A stretch of 64,000 bases of DNA from Rothia amarae. GTDB taxonomy: Bacteria; Actinomycetota; Actinomycetes; Actinomycetales; Micrococcaceae. This document shows, piece by piece, positions 25,911-37,735 of this stretch. Location of the stretch: NCBI RefSeq assembly GCF_014705945.2, contig NZ_CP061538.1, forward strand, positions 1,736,001 to 1,800,000, given 5' to 3'. Made by a program: the position numbers and the translations under genes. Below the pieces are notes generated by a model. It saw nothing but the letters and a program-made list of their open reading frames with translations, was not told where the DNA came from and made no database searches. Position 1 is the stretch's first letter. Each line of letters begins with the position of its first letter.

Positions 25911-28106
25911 ATGACTACTTTTTCTCCGTTGCCTGCGCCTCGTGCGCGTCAGCAGATGACTACCAGAGTCTTTCATGACGATACTTTTTACGATTCTTTT
26001 GAATGGTTGCGAGAGAAAGAGAAGTCAGAGGTTATCGATTACCTCACAGCGGAAAACGAATACTGCGAAAAGGTTACCGCCCAGCAACAACCATTGCGCC
26101 AAACCATTTTTGATGAAATCAAAGGTCGCACACTAGAGACCGATTTATCGGTGCCCACCCGTAAGGGCAACTGGTGGTATTTTTCACGCACGGTCGAGGG
26201 GCAACAGTACCCCCTGATGTGCCGCGTCCCAGCGGTTCGAGAAGGAAGCGTAGAGGAACGTTTCACCCCTCCGCTGGTTGAATCGAATCAGCAGTTAGAG
26301 GGAGAAGAAACTCTGCTCGATTGCAATGCTTTCGCAGCTGATTTACCTTTTTTCTCGCTTGGTTCCTTTGAGCCCTCGCTCGATGGTGAGCTCCTGACCT
26401 TCGGCGTCGATGACGCCGGCGACGAGCGCTACACGCAGTACTTCAAGAATCTGAACACCGGAGAAATCAGCTCGGATCGTCTCGAAGATATTTTTGCTGG
26501 TGCTTTTCTCACTGCCGATGCCACCTATCTCATCTATTCCTTGGTCGACGACTCGTGGCGCCCCTATGAAATTCGCGCACACAAAATCAACAGCTCGGAT
26601 GAAGATATCGTGCTCTTCAAGGAACCCGATCAAGGGATGTGGCTCGAAGCTAATCTTTCAGAAGACCGAACTCATGTGGTGCTCACGTCGTTCTCTTCCG
26701 AATTCACTGAGGTTCGCTTGGTGCCCACAGACAATCTTCGTACCACACCGATGGTCGTGATTCCGCGGACAGAGCGTGTGCAATACAGCGTTGAACCCAT
26801 CATCATAGCGGGGCAACAATATCTCATCATGGTGCACGATTTCGAGGCGATTAACTCAGAGATAGTGCTCTCTCCGATGCCCACCGGGCTAGGATTCTCA
26901 GACTTACGGCAGCAGTGGATTAAGGTAATGCCCCATCGTGACGACGTGCGTGTGGAGGGAGTCTCCTTTTCGTCGCGCCATCTAGTAGTAACTGCTCGCC
27001 AAGATACCACGGTCAAAGTTTTCCTGGCTTCTTTAGATGCTCTTGCGCAGCTGAAGGTAACGGATTCCCCCGCCGGTCTTACTTTCACTGAGCCCGCTGG
27101 TTTTACCGAAGAAATTTACACTACCGGGGTACTGAGCACTTCGGTCGATTCGCCCATCGTCCGCATTAATTACACCTCATGGGTAACTCCTACCCGTATC
27201 TTTGATTATTTTCCAGAACAAGAATCACTAATTCTACGCAGAGAGACGCCGCTTCTTGGGGGCTTTGACTCCGAGGATTACCTTGCCTATCGGATGTGGG
27301 CTCCTGCGCGCGATGGAAAGATGATTCCGCTGTCGGTGGTGCATCGGGCTGATCTCGATAAGTCCCGAGAAAATCCGGTGTTGCAGTACGGCTATGGCTC
27401 CTACGAAGTCTCGGTCGACCCCTATTTTTCGATTCCCCGCCTATCCCTGCTCGACCGCGGTGTCATCTTTGTTGTCGCCCATATTCGCGGTGGCGGTGAG
27501 CTGGGGCGGTCTTGGTATCAGGACGGCAAGAAACTTCAGAAGAAAAATACTTTTTTTGACTTTGTCGACGCCACCGAATTCTTAGGGCAACTGGACTGGG
27601 TAGACGCCCAGCGTATTGCCATCCACGGTGGATCCGCAGGGGGTCTTTTGATAGGTGCGACCCTTAACCTCGCTCCGGAAAAATACTGTGCGGCTATTGC
27701 CGATGTTCCTTTCGTCGATGCCTTGACCACCATTCTTGATCCCAATCTGCCTCTCTCTGCGCTGGAATGGGAAGAATGGGGTAACCCCATCGAAGACCCT
27801 GAAGTCTACTCCTACATGAAGTCGTACACTCCTTACGAGAATATCCGCCAGGCAACTTACCCGCCTATCGTTGCGGTGACCAGTCTTAATGACACTCGTG
27901 TGTTCTACGTTGAGCCAGCCAAATGGGTGGCAAAACTGCGAGAAACAATTTCACCCGATTCCCCTACACCATTACTCAAAATTGAGATGGACGGCGGTCA
28001 CGGCGGCGGCTCAGGGCGGTACACGCAGTGGAAAGAAACCGCCTGGATTTACGCTTTTGCACTGACATACTTGCTCGACCAGGATGGTTGGAATGAGTCC
28101 AACTGA
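25911..28106 (+). CDS. ptrB: S9A prolyl oligopeptidase / oligopeptidase B
   Basis: A 731-aa cytoplasmic serine peptidase. The N-terminal half is the beta-propeller that gates the active site (begins APRARQQMTTRVFHDD, YDSFEWLREKE). The C-terminal alpha/beta-hydrolase carries Ser in GGSAGGLLIGATLN, Asp in TSLNDTRVFYVEP and His in MDGGHGGGSGRY. Oligopeptidase B cuts short peptides after basic residues. The length is normal. It is followed, with a 14-bp overlap, by two paralogous genes of unknown function. Confidence 0.9.
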   Translation: MTTFSPLPAPRARQQMTTRVFHDDTFYDSFEWLREKEKSEVIDYLTAENEYCEKVTAQQQPLRQTIFDEIKGRTLETDLSVPTRKGNWWYFSRTVEGQQYPLMCRVPAVREGSVEERFTPPLVESNQQLEGEETLLDCNAFAADLPFFSLGSFEPSLDGELLTFGVDDAGDERYTQYFKNLNTGEISSDRLEDIFAGAFLTADATYLIYSLVDDSWRPYEIRAHKINSSDEDIVLFKEPDQGMWLEANLSEDRTHVVLTSFSSEFTEVRLVPTDNLRTTPMVVIPRTERVQYSVEPIIIAGQQYLIMVHDFEAINSEIVLSPMPTGLGFSDLRQQWIKVMPHRDDVRVEGVSFSSRHLVVTARQDTTVKVFLASLDALAQLKVTDSPAGLTFTEPAGFTEEIYTTGVLSTSVDSPIVRINYTSWVTPTRIFDYFPEQESLILRRETPLLGGFDSEDYLAYRMWAPARDGKMIPLSVVHRADLDKSRENPVLQYGYGSYEVSVDPYFSIPRLSLLDRGVIFVVAHIRGGGELGRSWYQDGKKLQKKNTFFDFVDATEFLGQLDWVDAQRIAIHGGSAGGLLIGATLNLAPEKYCAAIADVPFVDALTTILDPNLPLSALEWEEWGNPIEDPEVYSYMKSYTPYENIRQATYPPIVAVTSLNDTRVFYVEPAKWVAKLRETISPDSPTPLLKIEMDGGHGGGSGRYTQWKETAWIYAFALTYLLDQDGWNESN

Positions 28107-29127
28107 ATACGCCCCCGCGTCTCACTCCGTTGCTCCCCGTTTCCCCCATGAAGTTCTCGAAAGTCTTCTGATGCAAGCTCCCTACCGAGATATGTGGGGG
28201 CAGTTCGTACAACGCCGTCGGGGAAAAGGCGTCAACATTCGTGCTGTGGCAACCTTCATGGCATACGAACTCTCCGATGCCGCCGGTCACGAGATAGCAC
28301 CTGAGCAGTACAAGGATTCAATCCGCCGTGCGCTCAAAGGTGAAATGCTCACTGACCGCACAGCAATGCGATTTATCTCCGCATTTGGTTTTACAGCATC
28401 CGAAGCCGATGAACTCTGGCGCGCTATCGTGCATCACCGCTACCTCGATAAATCGATTGTTTCCCGTCATGCCAACCATGCCCGACGGCAAGATCCTAAG
28501 CGCGAATACGTCACCCTCTCGGAAACTCTCACTCTTACTATCAATAAAGATGGTCTCATTCGGCAATTTGATTTTGTTGAGGTGGTAATGGTCGAGCACG
28601 ATAAATTGCAATATTTCAATCCGCTCTTTGAAGGCGCTGGTTTAGATATTGAAATTGTCGAAGGCGGAAAACTCAAAAAGATTACTACCGAGTATGAGGC
28701 GGGGGCAGAAAACGAAGAAAATGATATTTATAATCTCGTCATTGAAGCCCCTTACCCTCTCGCTAAAGGGGAGATTCACCGTCTACATGTACGGGCATAC
28801 GTACAAGAACAGGTCGAAGACAACCCAGACTTCGTCAATCACTTTGGAATTGGTGCTTCAGAAAGACCAAAGTTCAATGTCACCACTTTGCTTATTTTCG
28901 ACGAGGGACCCGCAGTAATTCGTCATTGTTTTTGGGATGACAATGCCTATGAAAATCCCGTCGTGGAGGAAATTCTTTCCCCCGGTCATACCCATTATTC
29001 AATGCATTATCCAGTGATTCATAAAGCTTACTGCGGATTCATATGGCCGATACGACGCCCCGACGGGAAATTCGGGGATATAAACATGCGAGGTAATGTT
29101 CTTGTCCCAGGATCGACCAAAGAGTAA
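28093..29127 (+). CDS. Unknown protein A of a tandem paralogous pair
   Basis: A 344-aa soluble protein of no recognised family. The start ATG 28093 overlaps the end of the oligopeptidase gene and has AGGA 8 bases upstream. Residues about 20-120 are helical with a helix-turn-helix-like segment (YKDSIRRALKGEMLTDRTAM and a following helix). Residues about 140-330 are beta-rich, containing GLDIEIVEGGKLKK, a PLAKGEIHRL strand and FDEGPAVIRHCFWDD. The next gene has the same two-part layout. A DNA-binding or sensor protein with a beta-sandwich effector part is one reading. Translational coupling to the peptidase suggests a functional link. Confidence 0.65.
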   Translation: MSPTEYAPASHSVAPRFPHEVLESLLMQAPYRDMWGQFVQRRRGKGVNIRAVATFMAYELSDAAGHEIAPEQYKDSIRRALKGEMLTDRTAMRFISAFGFTASEADELWRAIVHHRYLDKSIVSRHANHARRQDPKREYVTLSETLTLTINKDGLIRQFDFVEVVMVEHDKLQYFNPLFEGAGLDIEIVEGGKLKKITTEYEAGAENEENDIYNLVIEAPYPLAKGEIHRLHVRAYVQEQVEDNPDFVNHFGIGASERPKFNVTTLLIFDEGPAVIRHCFWDDNAYENPVVEEILSPGHTHYSMHYPVIHKAYCGFIWPIRRPDGKFGDINMRGNVLVPGSTKE

Positions 29128-29130
29128 AGC

Positions 29131-30075
29131 ATGACAAAAAAGCGCGAAAAAATTGATCAACGAGTAAATTCTTTTCTCTCTCAGCTTCAGCCGCAAACCT
29201 CTTCTCCTGCCCATACCAATCAGGCAAGTCTGTTGCTACGGGATGCCCTCTTAGAACCTTCCACTCACAAAATATGGTCCCGCTATATTTCGGATAACAT
29301 AGCCACAGATAAAAATGTGTTGAGTTATCGAGCTATTTCTCGTGCTATTTCAGCCTCTGAATGGTCCCGGTATGGAATCGAGTCTCCACCGAACCGGTAC
29401 AAAGATCGCGTACGGCGGGCAATTCTTGGTGAACGACTCACTCTTGATACCCTCCGTCTTTTTACCGAAACGTTTCCTATCGATTCACATGTTGCGCAGA
29501 AAATATCTGATCTCATTGCGCTTAATGCAACTCAAGAAACACCTCCTGATGAAAAACGTATTCCTCGGTTTGATTTCACTACCACGCTCTACGATGTTTA
29601 CGTTGATAAAAAATTTCGCAGCTATAAGATACGGTGCAATCTCGTCTTTCGGGCATTAGAAGATTCTTGTGATTATATCTGGGCTCCTGTTGGCACCGAT
29701 GTTGAGAATATAGAAATTCATCACGGTGGCTCTCTCAAATGGCATGAAAAATTCAAGATGTTTTCATTTGAGTTAGATACTCCCCTCAATGCCTCAGAAT
29801 GTGGGGAGTTACTGTACACCATCACTTTTGAGGATGCTCCTCAGGAAGAGGAGGACGCTATTTTGGCAATGCAATTCGGTAAACCACGTTCCAGCGTATT
29901 TTTTAGATTCTTTTTCGATTATCCCGCAGGAGCTCCGGAAAAGCTGATGGTTTCGAGAAAACCAACAGAGAAGAATTCTACTCTTCCCGAGATCCTCTCC
30001 GAGATCCCCGTGCATCAAGGACGCGCTTCAGCGTATTTTGACCGAGTTCGAAATGACCTGATTTTATTCTATTAA
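29131..30075 (+). CDS. Unknown protein B of a tandem paralogous pair
   Basis: A 314-aa paralogue of the preceding gene, separated by 3 bp. The N-terminal helical part repeats the YKDRVRRAILGERLTLDTLR motif (compare YKDSIRRALKGEMLTDRTAM). The C-terminal beta-rich part repeats VENIEIHHGGSLKW, PLNASECGELLY and an FFFDYPAGAPEKL end. Overall identity is low but the order of motifs is the same, so the pair arose by an old duplication. It is slightly more AT-rich than its neighbours. No function was recognised. Confidence 0.62.
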   Translation: MTKKREKIDQRVNSFLSQLQPQTSSPAHTNQASLLLRDALLEPSTHKIWSRYISDNIATDKNVLSYRAISRAISASEWSRYGIESPPNRYKDRVRRAILGERLTLDTLRLFTETFPIDSHVAQKISDLIALNATQETPPDEKRIPRFDFTTTLYDVYVDKKFRSYKIRCNLVFRALEDSCDYIWAPVGTDVENIEIHHGGSLKWHEKFKMFSFELDTPLNASECGELLYTITFEDAPQEEEDAILAMQFGKPRSSVFFRFFFDYPAGAPEKLMVSRKPTEKNSTLPEILSEIPVHQGRASAYFDRVRNDLILFY

Positions 30076-30201
30076 AAAGAAAAGAACCGCATCCTTAAAC
30101 CGCGCTTAGTATCCGCCTGCGCCATAAGAGCGACATCTGCTCTCCTACACTTATATCGTTGCTGATAGATTTTGAGTGGCTAGCAGAATCTAGAACATAA
30201 T

Positions 30202-30380
30202 GAAGCATTGATTGTCGGTTTCATTATCTTCAGCAACACCCCAGATACTTGTGCTTTTCTGGTGGCCAAGTATCAACGAGCGTTTGGGATTCCCCTACCA
30301 AACGCCTGAGGAGCCGGCATAGCGTGAGATTACTCCGCTGCCGGCTCTTCCCCACTTTAAAGCACATTTTTCGTGCTTAT
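30202..30380 (+). ncRNA. Hairpin-rich intergenic region, candidate small RNA
   Basis: The gene-free stretch 30076-30461 holds four successive perfect hairpins: GATACTTG/CAAGTATC (30244-30274), GCGTTTGG/CCAAACGC (30280-30305), GAGCCGGC/GCCGGCTC (30311-30347) and AAGCAC/GTGCTT (30360-30378). The gatB terminator follows. C-rich unpaired stretches lie between or inside them. A plausible plus-strand promoter is TTGAGT (30172) - 18 bp - CATAAT (30196). It is either a small RNA or a stacked 3' terminator region; no family was recognised. Confidence 0.4.
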
Positions 30381-30384
30381 CTAA

Positions 30385-30418
30385 AAAGCGCCGGGTAGAA
30401 ATATCTACCCGGCGCTTT
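30385..30418 (-). terminator. gatB terminator
   Basis: A perfect 15-bp stem (AAAGCGCCGGGTAGA / TCTACCCGGCGCTTT) with a 4-nt loop is followed on the minus strand by TTTTTAG, 44 bases after the gatB stop. Confidence 0.9.
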
Positions 30419-30461
30419 CTTACGGTGCGTATCCTAGAAACTTATGAAAGCCTTATAGGAG

Positions 30462-31967
30462 CTAGCCTTCTACGCCTAGCTTCTCTAAGATGAGCTCGCG
30501 AACGCGACCAGCGTCTGCCTGCCCACGGGTTGCCTTCATCACCTGACCAACGATAGCGCCGGCTGCCTGCACCTTACCGCCGCGAATCTTATCTGCGACG
30601 TCGGGCATTGCAGCCAGAGCATCATCGATGGCGGCAGTAAGTGCGCCATCGTCAGAAACCACAGCGAGGTTGCGCTTTTCGACAATCTCAGCGGGGCTTC
30701 CCTCACCAGCAATGACGAATTCCAGCACCTGGCGGGCAATCTTGTCGTTGATTTTCTTCTGCTCAATCAACTGGTTGAGTTCAACCACTGTCTGGGCGGT
30801 AGCACCGGTTTCAGCCAAATCGACTTCGCGCACCTTGGCGATACGAGCGATTTCGCCCATCCACCATTTACGGGCGACCGCCGGGCTAGCACCTGCAGCC
30901 ACGGTTTCCTCGATGGCATCCATAGCACCAGCATTGACGACGTCACGGAATTCCTCGTCCGAGTAACCCCAGTCAGCCTTCAAGCGGCGACGACGCTCGG
31001 CGGGCGGCTCGGGAAGTTCCGCGCGAAGACGCTCAATCCACTCAGAGTCCGTCACAACGGGAACTAGGTCAGGCTCTGGGAAGTAACGATAATCATCGGC
31101 ATCAGATTTAGGACGGCCCGCAGTAGTCTCGCGAGTGTCCTCATGCCACATACGGGTTTCCTGAACAATCTTCTGACCAGAATCCAAAACAGCTGCATGG
31201 CGCTGAATCTCATAGCGCACGGCACGCTCTACCGAGCGCAACGAGTTAACATTTTTAGTTTCTGTTCGGGTACCGAATTCAGTAGTTCCCTTAGGCATGA
31301 GGGAAACATTGGCGTCGCAACGAACGTTACCGCGCTCCATCTTCGCATCAGAGATGCCCAGGTTCTTAACGATTTCACGGATGGCTGCCACATAAGCGCG
31401 CGCAAGTTCAGGAGCTCGCTCGCCCGCACCCACGATGGGGCGAGTCACAATTTCAATCAGGGGTACACCTGCGCGGTTGTAGTCCACCAAAGAGAACTCT
31501 GCACCTTGAATACGACCGGTTGAACCACCCATGTGGTTGAGCTTTCCCGCATCCTCTTCCATATGTGCTCGCTCAATATCAACGGTGAAAACGGTGCCGT
31601 CTTCAAGCTCAATATCAATCGAACCATTCTCAGCGATGGGCTCATCGAACTGAGAAGTCTGGAAGTTTTTGGGGGTATCGGGGTAGAAGTAGTTCTTACG
31701 AGCGAAGTGGGAAACTTCTGCGATGTCGCAGCCCAGCGCCAAACCCAGTTTGATAGCAGATTCGACAGCCTTACCGTTCACTACCGGCAGTACGCCCGGA
31801 AGACCGAGCGAGACAGGGGTGATGTTGGTGTTTGGGGTATCGCCGAATTCGTTGGGAGCGTCGTCGAACATCTTCGTTTTGGTGTTCAACTCAACGTGCA
31901 CCTCGAAGCCAAGTACGGGGTCGTACTTCTCCATCGCTTCTTCAAAGCTCAAAATTTCTTCTGACAT
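30462..31967 (-). CDS. gatB: Asp/Glu-tRNA amidotransferase subunit B
   Basis: A 501-aa subunit of the GatCAB complex, which converts mischarged Asp-tRNA-Asn and/or Glu-tRNA-Gln to the amidated forms. The cradle domain signature [13 protein letters not shown], the [14 protein letters not shown] segment, and the C-terminal YqeY-like tail ([17 protein letters not shown]) are present. Its ATG overlaps the gatA stop by one base (TAATG), so the two are coupled. It is the last gene of gatC-gatA-gatB. Confidence 0.97.
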   Translation of the reverse strand: MSEEILSFEEAMEKYDPVLGFEVHVELNTKTKMFDDAPNEFGDTPNTNITPVSLGLPGVLPVVNGKAVESAIKLGLALGCDIAEVSHFARKNYFYPDTPKNFQTSQFDEPIAENGSIDIELEDGTVFTVDIERAHMEEDAGKLNHMGGSTGRIQGAEFSLVDYNRAGVPLIEIVTRPIVGAGERAPELARAYVAAIREIVKNLGISDAKMERGNVRCDANVSLMPKGTTEFGTRTETKNVNSLRSVERAVRYEIQRHAAVLDSGQKIVQETRMWHEDTRETTAGRPKSDADDYRYFPEPDLVPVVTDSEWIERLRAELPEPPAERRRRLKADWGYSDEEFRDVVNAGAMDAIEETVAAGASPAVARKWWMGEIARIAKVREVDLAETGATAQTVVELNQLIEQKKINDKIARQVLEFVIAGEGSPAEIVEKRNLAVVSDDGALTAAIDDALAAMPDVADKIRGGKVQAAGAIVGQVMKATRGQADAGRVRELILEKLGVEG

Positions 31968-33556
31968 TACTTAGCTCCCCCAAAATCGAAGTCGCGAATC
32001 AAGGATTCGGTGTCGGGCATCTGTGCCCACAGCGGAGCACCCCACTTGTTATTCAGCAACGCCTCCAAGCCTGCTCCCACGCGGTAAAGACGTGCATCTT
32101 CATGGGCAGGAGCGGTGAACTGGATACCGACGGGCAAACCGTCTTCATCTGCAAGACCGGCAGGGATTGAAATTGATGGCACACCTGCCAGGTTGGTGGG
32201 TACGGTCGCGATATCACCTAGGTACATAGCCATCGGATCACCCTCGGTCTTCTCTCCCAGCTTGTAAGCGGTGGTGGGAGCGGTAGGCGAGACCAAAACA
32301 TCGCATTTTTCAAAGGCAGCAGCATAATCGCGCTGAATCAGGGTGCGGACCTTCTGCGCAGAACCGTAGTAAGCATCGTAGTAACCAGCAGATAGTGCAT
32401 AGGTACCCAAAATGATGCGACGCTTTGCTTCATCCCCAAAACCGGCGGCACGAGTAGCGCTCATCACGCGCTCAATGGTTACGGGACCTTCTTCAGGGAG
32501 CTTACGCAGACCGAAACGAACGCCATCGTACTTGGCGAGGTTAGAAGAAACCTCAGAAGACATAATCAGGTAGTAAGCTCCCAGTGCTTCCTTGACGGAA
32601 GGCAAGGAGACCTCAACGATTTCAGCGCCGGCTGATTTCAGCAGATCAATGGACTCATTGAAGCGAGCATTCACGCCTGCCTGGAAGCCATCGCCGTTCA
32701 GTTCCTTGATGATACCGACGCGCAGACCCTTGAGACCGCCTTCAGTAGCGCCTTCACGTGCCTGAGCTGCATAGGGCCCCACCGGTTCATTGAGTGAGGT
32801 GGAATCCTTCGGGTCATAGCCGCCTACAACTTCATGCAAAAGTGCAGCGTCAAGAACAGTGCGGGTACAAGGACCCACCTGGTCAAGCGAGGACGCCATC
32901 GCGATAACACCGTAGCGAGAGATAGAACCGTAGGTGGGCTTGACGCCGACCGAACCGGTCACAGCTGCAGGCTGGCGAATTGAGCCACCGGTATCGGTTC
33001 CCAATGCCAAAGGAGCCTGGAAAGCAGATACTGCGACGGCAGAACCGCCACCGGAACCACCTGGGATGCGGTCTAGTGCCCAGGGATTACGGGTAACACC
33101 GAACGCAGAGTGCTCTGTGGAAGAACCCATAGCGAATTCGTCGAGGTTGGTCTTACCCAAAATCGGCATACGAGCGGCACGAACCTTCTGGGTAACGGTG
33201 CCGTCATAGGGGCTCATCCAGCCTTCCAACATGCGTGAAGCCGCAGTGGTGGGCTGTCCCTTGGTCACAATCAAGTCTTTAATAGCAATCGGGACGCCGG
33301 CAAGTTCAGGGAGTTCTTCACCAGCGGCACGGGCGCGGTCTACCTCTTCTGCGACCTGCAGAGCCTGCTGAGCGCTGGTGTGCAAGAAGGCGTTCAATCC
33401 GTCTTTACCTGCAGAGCGGTCAGCACTATCCAGCGTTTGACCATCGGTAGCTTCAATACGATCCAGGTGGGCCTGGGTAATCTCAACGGAAGAAATCTCC
33501 GAGGATTTAAGCTTCTCTACCAGCTCAGCGGCTGATAGTTTAATCAATTCGTTCAT
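31967..33556 (-). CDS. gatA: Asp/Glu-tRNA amidotransferase subunit A
   Basis: A 529-aa amidase-signature subunit that releases ammonia from glutamine. The Lys-Ser-Ser triad lies in [10 protein letters not shown] and [12 protein letters not shown], with [11 protein letters not shown] beyond. It is slightly longer than usual (about 480-500 aa) because of an insertion near residue 45 ([20 protein letters not shown]). It starts 11 bases after gatC. Confidence 0.97.
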   Translation of the reverse strand: MNELIKLSAAELVEKLKSSEISSVEITQAHLDRIEATDGQTLDSADRSAGKDGLNAFLHTSAQQALQVAEEVDRARAAGEELPELAGVPIAIKDLIVTKGQPTTAASRMLEGWMSPYDGTVTQKVRAARMPILGKTNLDEFAMGSSTEHSAFGVTRNPWALDRIPGGSGGGSAVAVSAFQAPLALGTDTGGSIRQPAAVTGSVGVKPTYGSISRYGVIAMASSLDQVGPCTRTVLDAALLHEVVGGYDPKDSTSLNEPVGPYAAQAREGATEGGLKGLRVGIIKELNGDGFQAGVNARFNESIDLLKSAGAEIVEVSLPSVKEALGAYYLIMSSEVSSNLAKYDGVRFGLRKLPEEGPVTIERVMSATRAAGFGDEAKRRIILGTYALSAGYYDAYYGSAQKVRTLIQRDYAAAFEKCDVLVSPTAPTTAYKLGEKTEGDPMAMYLGDIATVPTNLAGVPSISIPAGLADEDGLPVGIQFTAPAHEDARLYRVGAGLEALLNNKWGAPLWAQMPDTESLIRDFDFGGAK

Positions 33557-33567
33557 CGCTCTCCCCC

Positions 33568-33864
33568 TTAGCTTTCTTCCAAAATGGCAGGAACCTTAAA
33601 TTTGCCGTCAGCTTCATCGGGAGCACCCGAGAGAGCTTCTTCAGCGGTGAGAGTTTCTCCTACTACGTCTTCCCGGAAAACGTTCTTCAAAGGAATCGGG
33701 TGGGAGGTTGCGGGGATATCATCCGAAACCGCATTTGATACCGATGCTACAGATTCAACGATCACGCCTAGTTCTGAGGCAAGCGCCTCAAGTTCGGCGT
33801 CCGTCATTTCAATATGAGCCAGCTCCGCAAGGTGGGCTACCGTCTCACGGGTAATGTCAGACAT
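33568..33864 (-). CDS. gatC: Asp/Glu-tRNA amidotransferase subunit C
   Basis: A 98-aa subunit that wraps around and stabilises GatA-GatB. The N-terminus [19 protein letters not shown] and the C-terminal [11 protein letters not shown] segment are typical. It is the first gene of the gatCAB operon. Confidence 0.95.
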   Translation of the reverse strand: MSDITRETVAHLAELAHIEMTDAELEALASELGVIVESVASVSNAVSDDIPATSHPIPLKNVFREDVVGETLTAEEALSGAPDEADGKFKVPAILEES

Positions 33865-33971
33865 GAATACTCCGTTAGTGGCGAAAAGTTTTCCTCATCT
33901 AGTCTAGCTCTCAGAGCCAAATTTGGCGCATTAGAGCAAGAAGCCGAAGAACGGCATGAGTTTTTAACAGA

Positions 33972-34010
33972 GAAGAACCCCGCAATAGCTGAGCCATAGC
34001 GGGGTTCTTC
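33972..34010 (-). terminator. Terminator of the Rpf-LysM gene
   Basis: A perfect 12-bp stem (GAAGAACCCCGC / GCGGGGTTCTTC) with a 15-nt loop lies 40 bases beyond the stop of the 34052-34798 gene. The U-tract is weak. Confidence 0.7.
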
Positions 34011-34051
34011 GAAACCATCACAAGGATGATGAGCTTTTGTTCATTGAAGAA

Positions 34052-34798
34052 TTAGAGGTAGATAACCTGTCCAACTTCGATGAGGTCGGGGTTGGTGATG
34101 CCGTTAGCAGCTGCCAAGTCCCAGTAGGAGGTGTAACCGTGAGCCAAAGCGATTTCTGAAAGGGTATCGCCAGCCTGAACGGTGTAGGTGTTAGCTACAG
34201 GAGTTGCGGCAACAGGTGCCTGAGCGGCGGGCGCTACAGGAGCCTCAGTTGCGACGGGGGCAGCAGGTGCTTCAACAGCAACAGGTGCCTGAGCGACGGG
34301 AGCCTCAGTTACGACGGATGCAGCAGGTGCTTCAACAGCAACAGGAGCCTCAGTTGCAACGGGCGCAACGGGAGCTACAGCCTCAGCCTGAGGTGCCACA
34401 GTGGTTTCCTGAACAGGAGCTGCTGCAGGTGCAGCAGTGTTTGCGGTTTCACCGGAGCCGTAAAGACCAAGGTTTGCGGAGCAAGCAGGCCATGCGCCCC
34501 AGCCCTGACCGGCAAGTACGTTTTCAGCTACACGAATCTGCTCAGCTTTGGAAGCAGTGGTAGGTGAACCGGAGCCACCAAATGCAGCCCAGGTTGAAGG
34601 AGTGAACTGCAGACCACCGGAGAAGCCGTTGCCGGTGCTGATGCCCCAGTTACCACCGGACTCGCACTGTGCCAGTGCGTCCCAGGTTGACTCTGATGCA
34701 GCATTTGCGGGAGCAGCGAAAGATGCTACTGCTGCGCCACCAACTACGAGAGCTGCTGCTGAGCGGGTTACATTACGGCGAATTGAAGTCTTTTTCAC
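34052..34798 (-). CDS. Resuscitation-promoting-factor-like protein with LysM
   Basis: A 248-aa secreted cell-wall hydrolase. The GTG at 34798 (GGAG 5 bases upstream) is chosen over a longer frame that would read through the structured leader. Residues 1-33 are a signal peptide ending ANA. Residues 35-110 are an Rpf/transglycosylase-like domain (STWDALAQCESGGNW with the catalytic E46, then GGLQFTPSTWAAFGG). Residues about 118-195 are an Ala/Pro/Val linker with imperfect APVA repeats. The C-terminal LysM (YTVQAGDTLSEIALAHGY) anchors it to peptidoglycan. Rpf proteins cleave glycan strands and promote regrowth of dormant cells. Confidence 0.92.
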   Translation of the reverse strand: MKKTSIRRNVTRSAAALVVGGAAVASFAAPANAASESTWDALAQCESGGNWGISTGNGFSGGLQFTPSTWAAFGGSGSPTTASKAEQIRVAENVLAGQGWGAWPACSANLGLYGSGETANTAAPAAAPVQETTVAPQAEAVAPVAPVATEAPVAVEAPAASVVTEAPVAQAPVAVEAPAAPVATEAPVAPAAQAPVAATPVANTYTVQAGDTLSEIALAHGYTSYWDLAAANGITNPDLIEVGQVIYL

Positions 34799-34993
34799 GA
34801 TGCTCCGAGAGGGCCACCTAACGCTCGTCCAGTCCCCTGGCTTCAATGCGTTGCCGTCTACCCTAGATGCTATTGGGTATCTGTTGAGGTTTTGCCCTGT
34901 AGACGGACTCAGGTGTGCGGCAAAACCCGGCATGTTCATCAGAGCGAAGTTTGCTCTGAATCATGTGCCCCGATCGCTCGGGGATTTCGTTCG
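34799..34993 (-). promoter_or_regulatory. Structured leader RNA with predicted pseudoknot before the Rpf gene
   Basis: About 195 nt between the predicted start of transcription and the GTG fold strongly. Hairpin A is CCCCGA/TCGGGG (34968-34983). Hairpin B pairs GGCATG..CAGAGC with GCTCTG..CATGTGCC (34929-34969). Hairpin C has the 9-bp stem GGTTTTGCC/GGCAAAACC (34888-34927). Inside its loop, GTAGACGG (34899-34906) is fully complementary to CCGTCTAC (34854-34861) outside, giving an 8-bp pseudoknot. A CCAG-GGGA-CTGG hairpin follows toward the GTG. It does not show the ydaO (c-di-AMP) consensus by eye. A ligand-sensing role is an inference. Confidence 0.6.
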
Positions 34994-34999
34994 TTGATA

Positions 35000-35029
35000 A
35001 CGATACTGTAACGATTTCGATTCTGCCAA
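35000..35029 (-). promoter_or_regulatory. Candidate promoter of the Rpf gene
   Basis: On the minus strand, TTGGCA (35029-35024) and TATCGT (35005-35000) are 18 bp apart and would start transcription just before the structured leader. The remaining gene-free stretch (35030-35452) is AT-rich, and nothing else stands out except the ligA hairpin. Confidence 0.45.
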
Positions 35030-35380
35030 CCACTTTTTAGGATAAATCACGAAATGGTAAAGAATTCAGCAGGTTTAGCGTTTTCCGGGTGTTTTCCCTG
35101 AATTTTTTATGTCACAGCCTTAACCCCACGCAAAATCCGCGCCATTCCAAGGTAAAAATTCATAAGCAGACTTCGTACTTTACCGGTTTTTTTGTTACCA
35201 AAACGCAATATTTGCATCCTCAGCGCCATAAAAAAATTTTAAAAAAACTTGTATAGACCACCCTGGAAGAGAGGCTTTTTAAGGGACATCGCCCAAAAAT
35301 GCGACCCGCCTCTCATACGAAGACGCATCCTTTCTACTCCTTCTGAGCTCCTAAAAATTTTGCAACGTACAACACAACAG

Positions 35381-35418
35381 TCCAGCCGCCCTCTGTCGTC
35401 TTTCAAAGGACGGCTGGA
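35381..35418 (-). terminator. Hairpin after ligA
   Basis: An 8-bp stem (TCCAGCCG / CGGCTGGA) with a further partly paired interior lies 35 bases after the ligA stop. The U-tract is weak. Confidence 0.6.
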
Positions 35419-35452
35419 ACTGCTTTTTATCTGCTATAGCCCAGACTCATAA

Positions 35453-37654
<2,202 letters not shown>

Positions 37655-37687
37655 TCAAGACCATAAGAGGGGCTTTAAACACTCGAT

Positions 37688-37719
37688 CCGGCACAGCTAT
37701 CTTTTCGATGCTGCGCCGG
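37688..37719 (-). terminator. Hairpin after the PP2C gene
   Basis: An imperfect stem (CCGGCACAGC / GCTGCGCCGG) with a 12-nt loop lies just after the stop of the 37736 gene. Confidence 0.55.
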
Positions 37720-37735
37720 GTTGAGAAGGGGTTAC

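Noticed and set aside
30202-30380. 6C RNA of actinobacteria
   Set aside because: The hairpin loops have at most four consecutive C, not the six or more that define 6C RNA.
34204-34563. A Gln/Arg-rich plus-strand frame opposite the Rpf linker
   Set aside because: It mirrors the Ala/Pro/Val repeat codons of the real gene.
34799-34993. ydaO (c-di-AMP) riboswitch before the Rpf gene
   Set aside because: The conserved ydaO core segments (GGGGGACCC-type and GGGGUGAAUC-type) were not found; a covariance-model search is needed to be certain.
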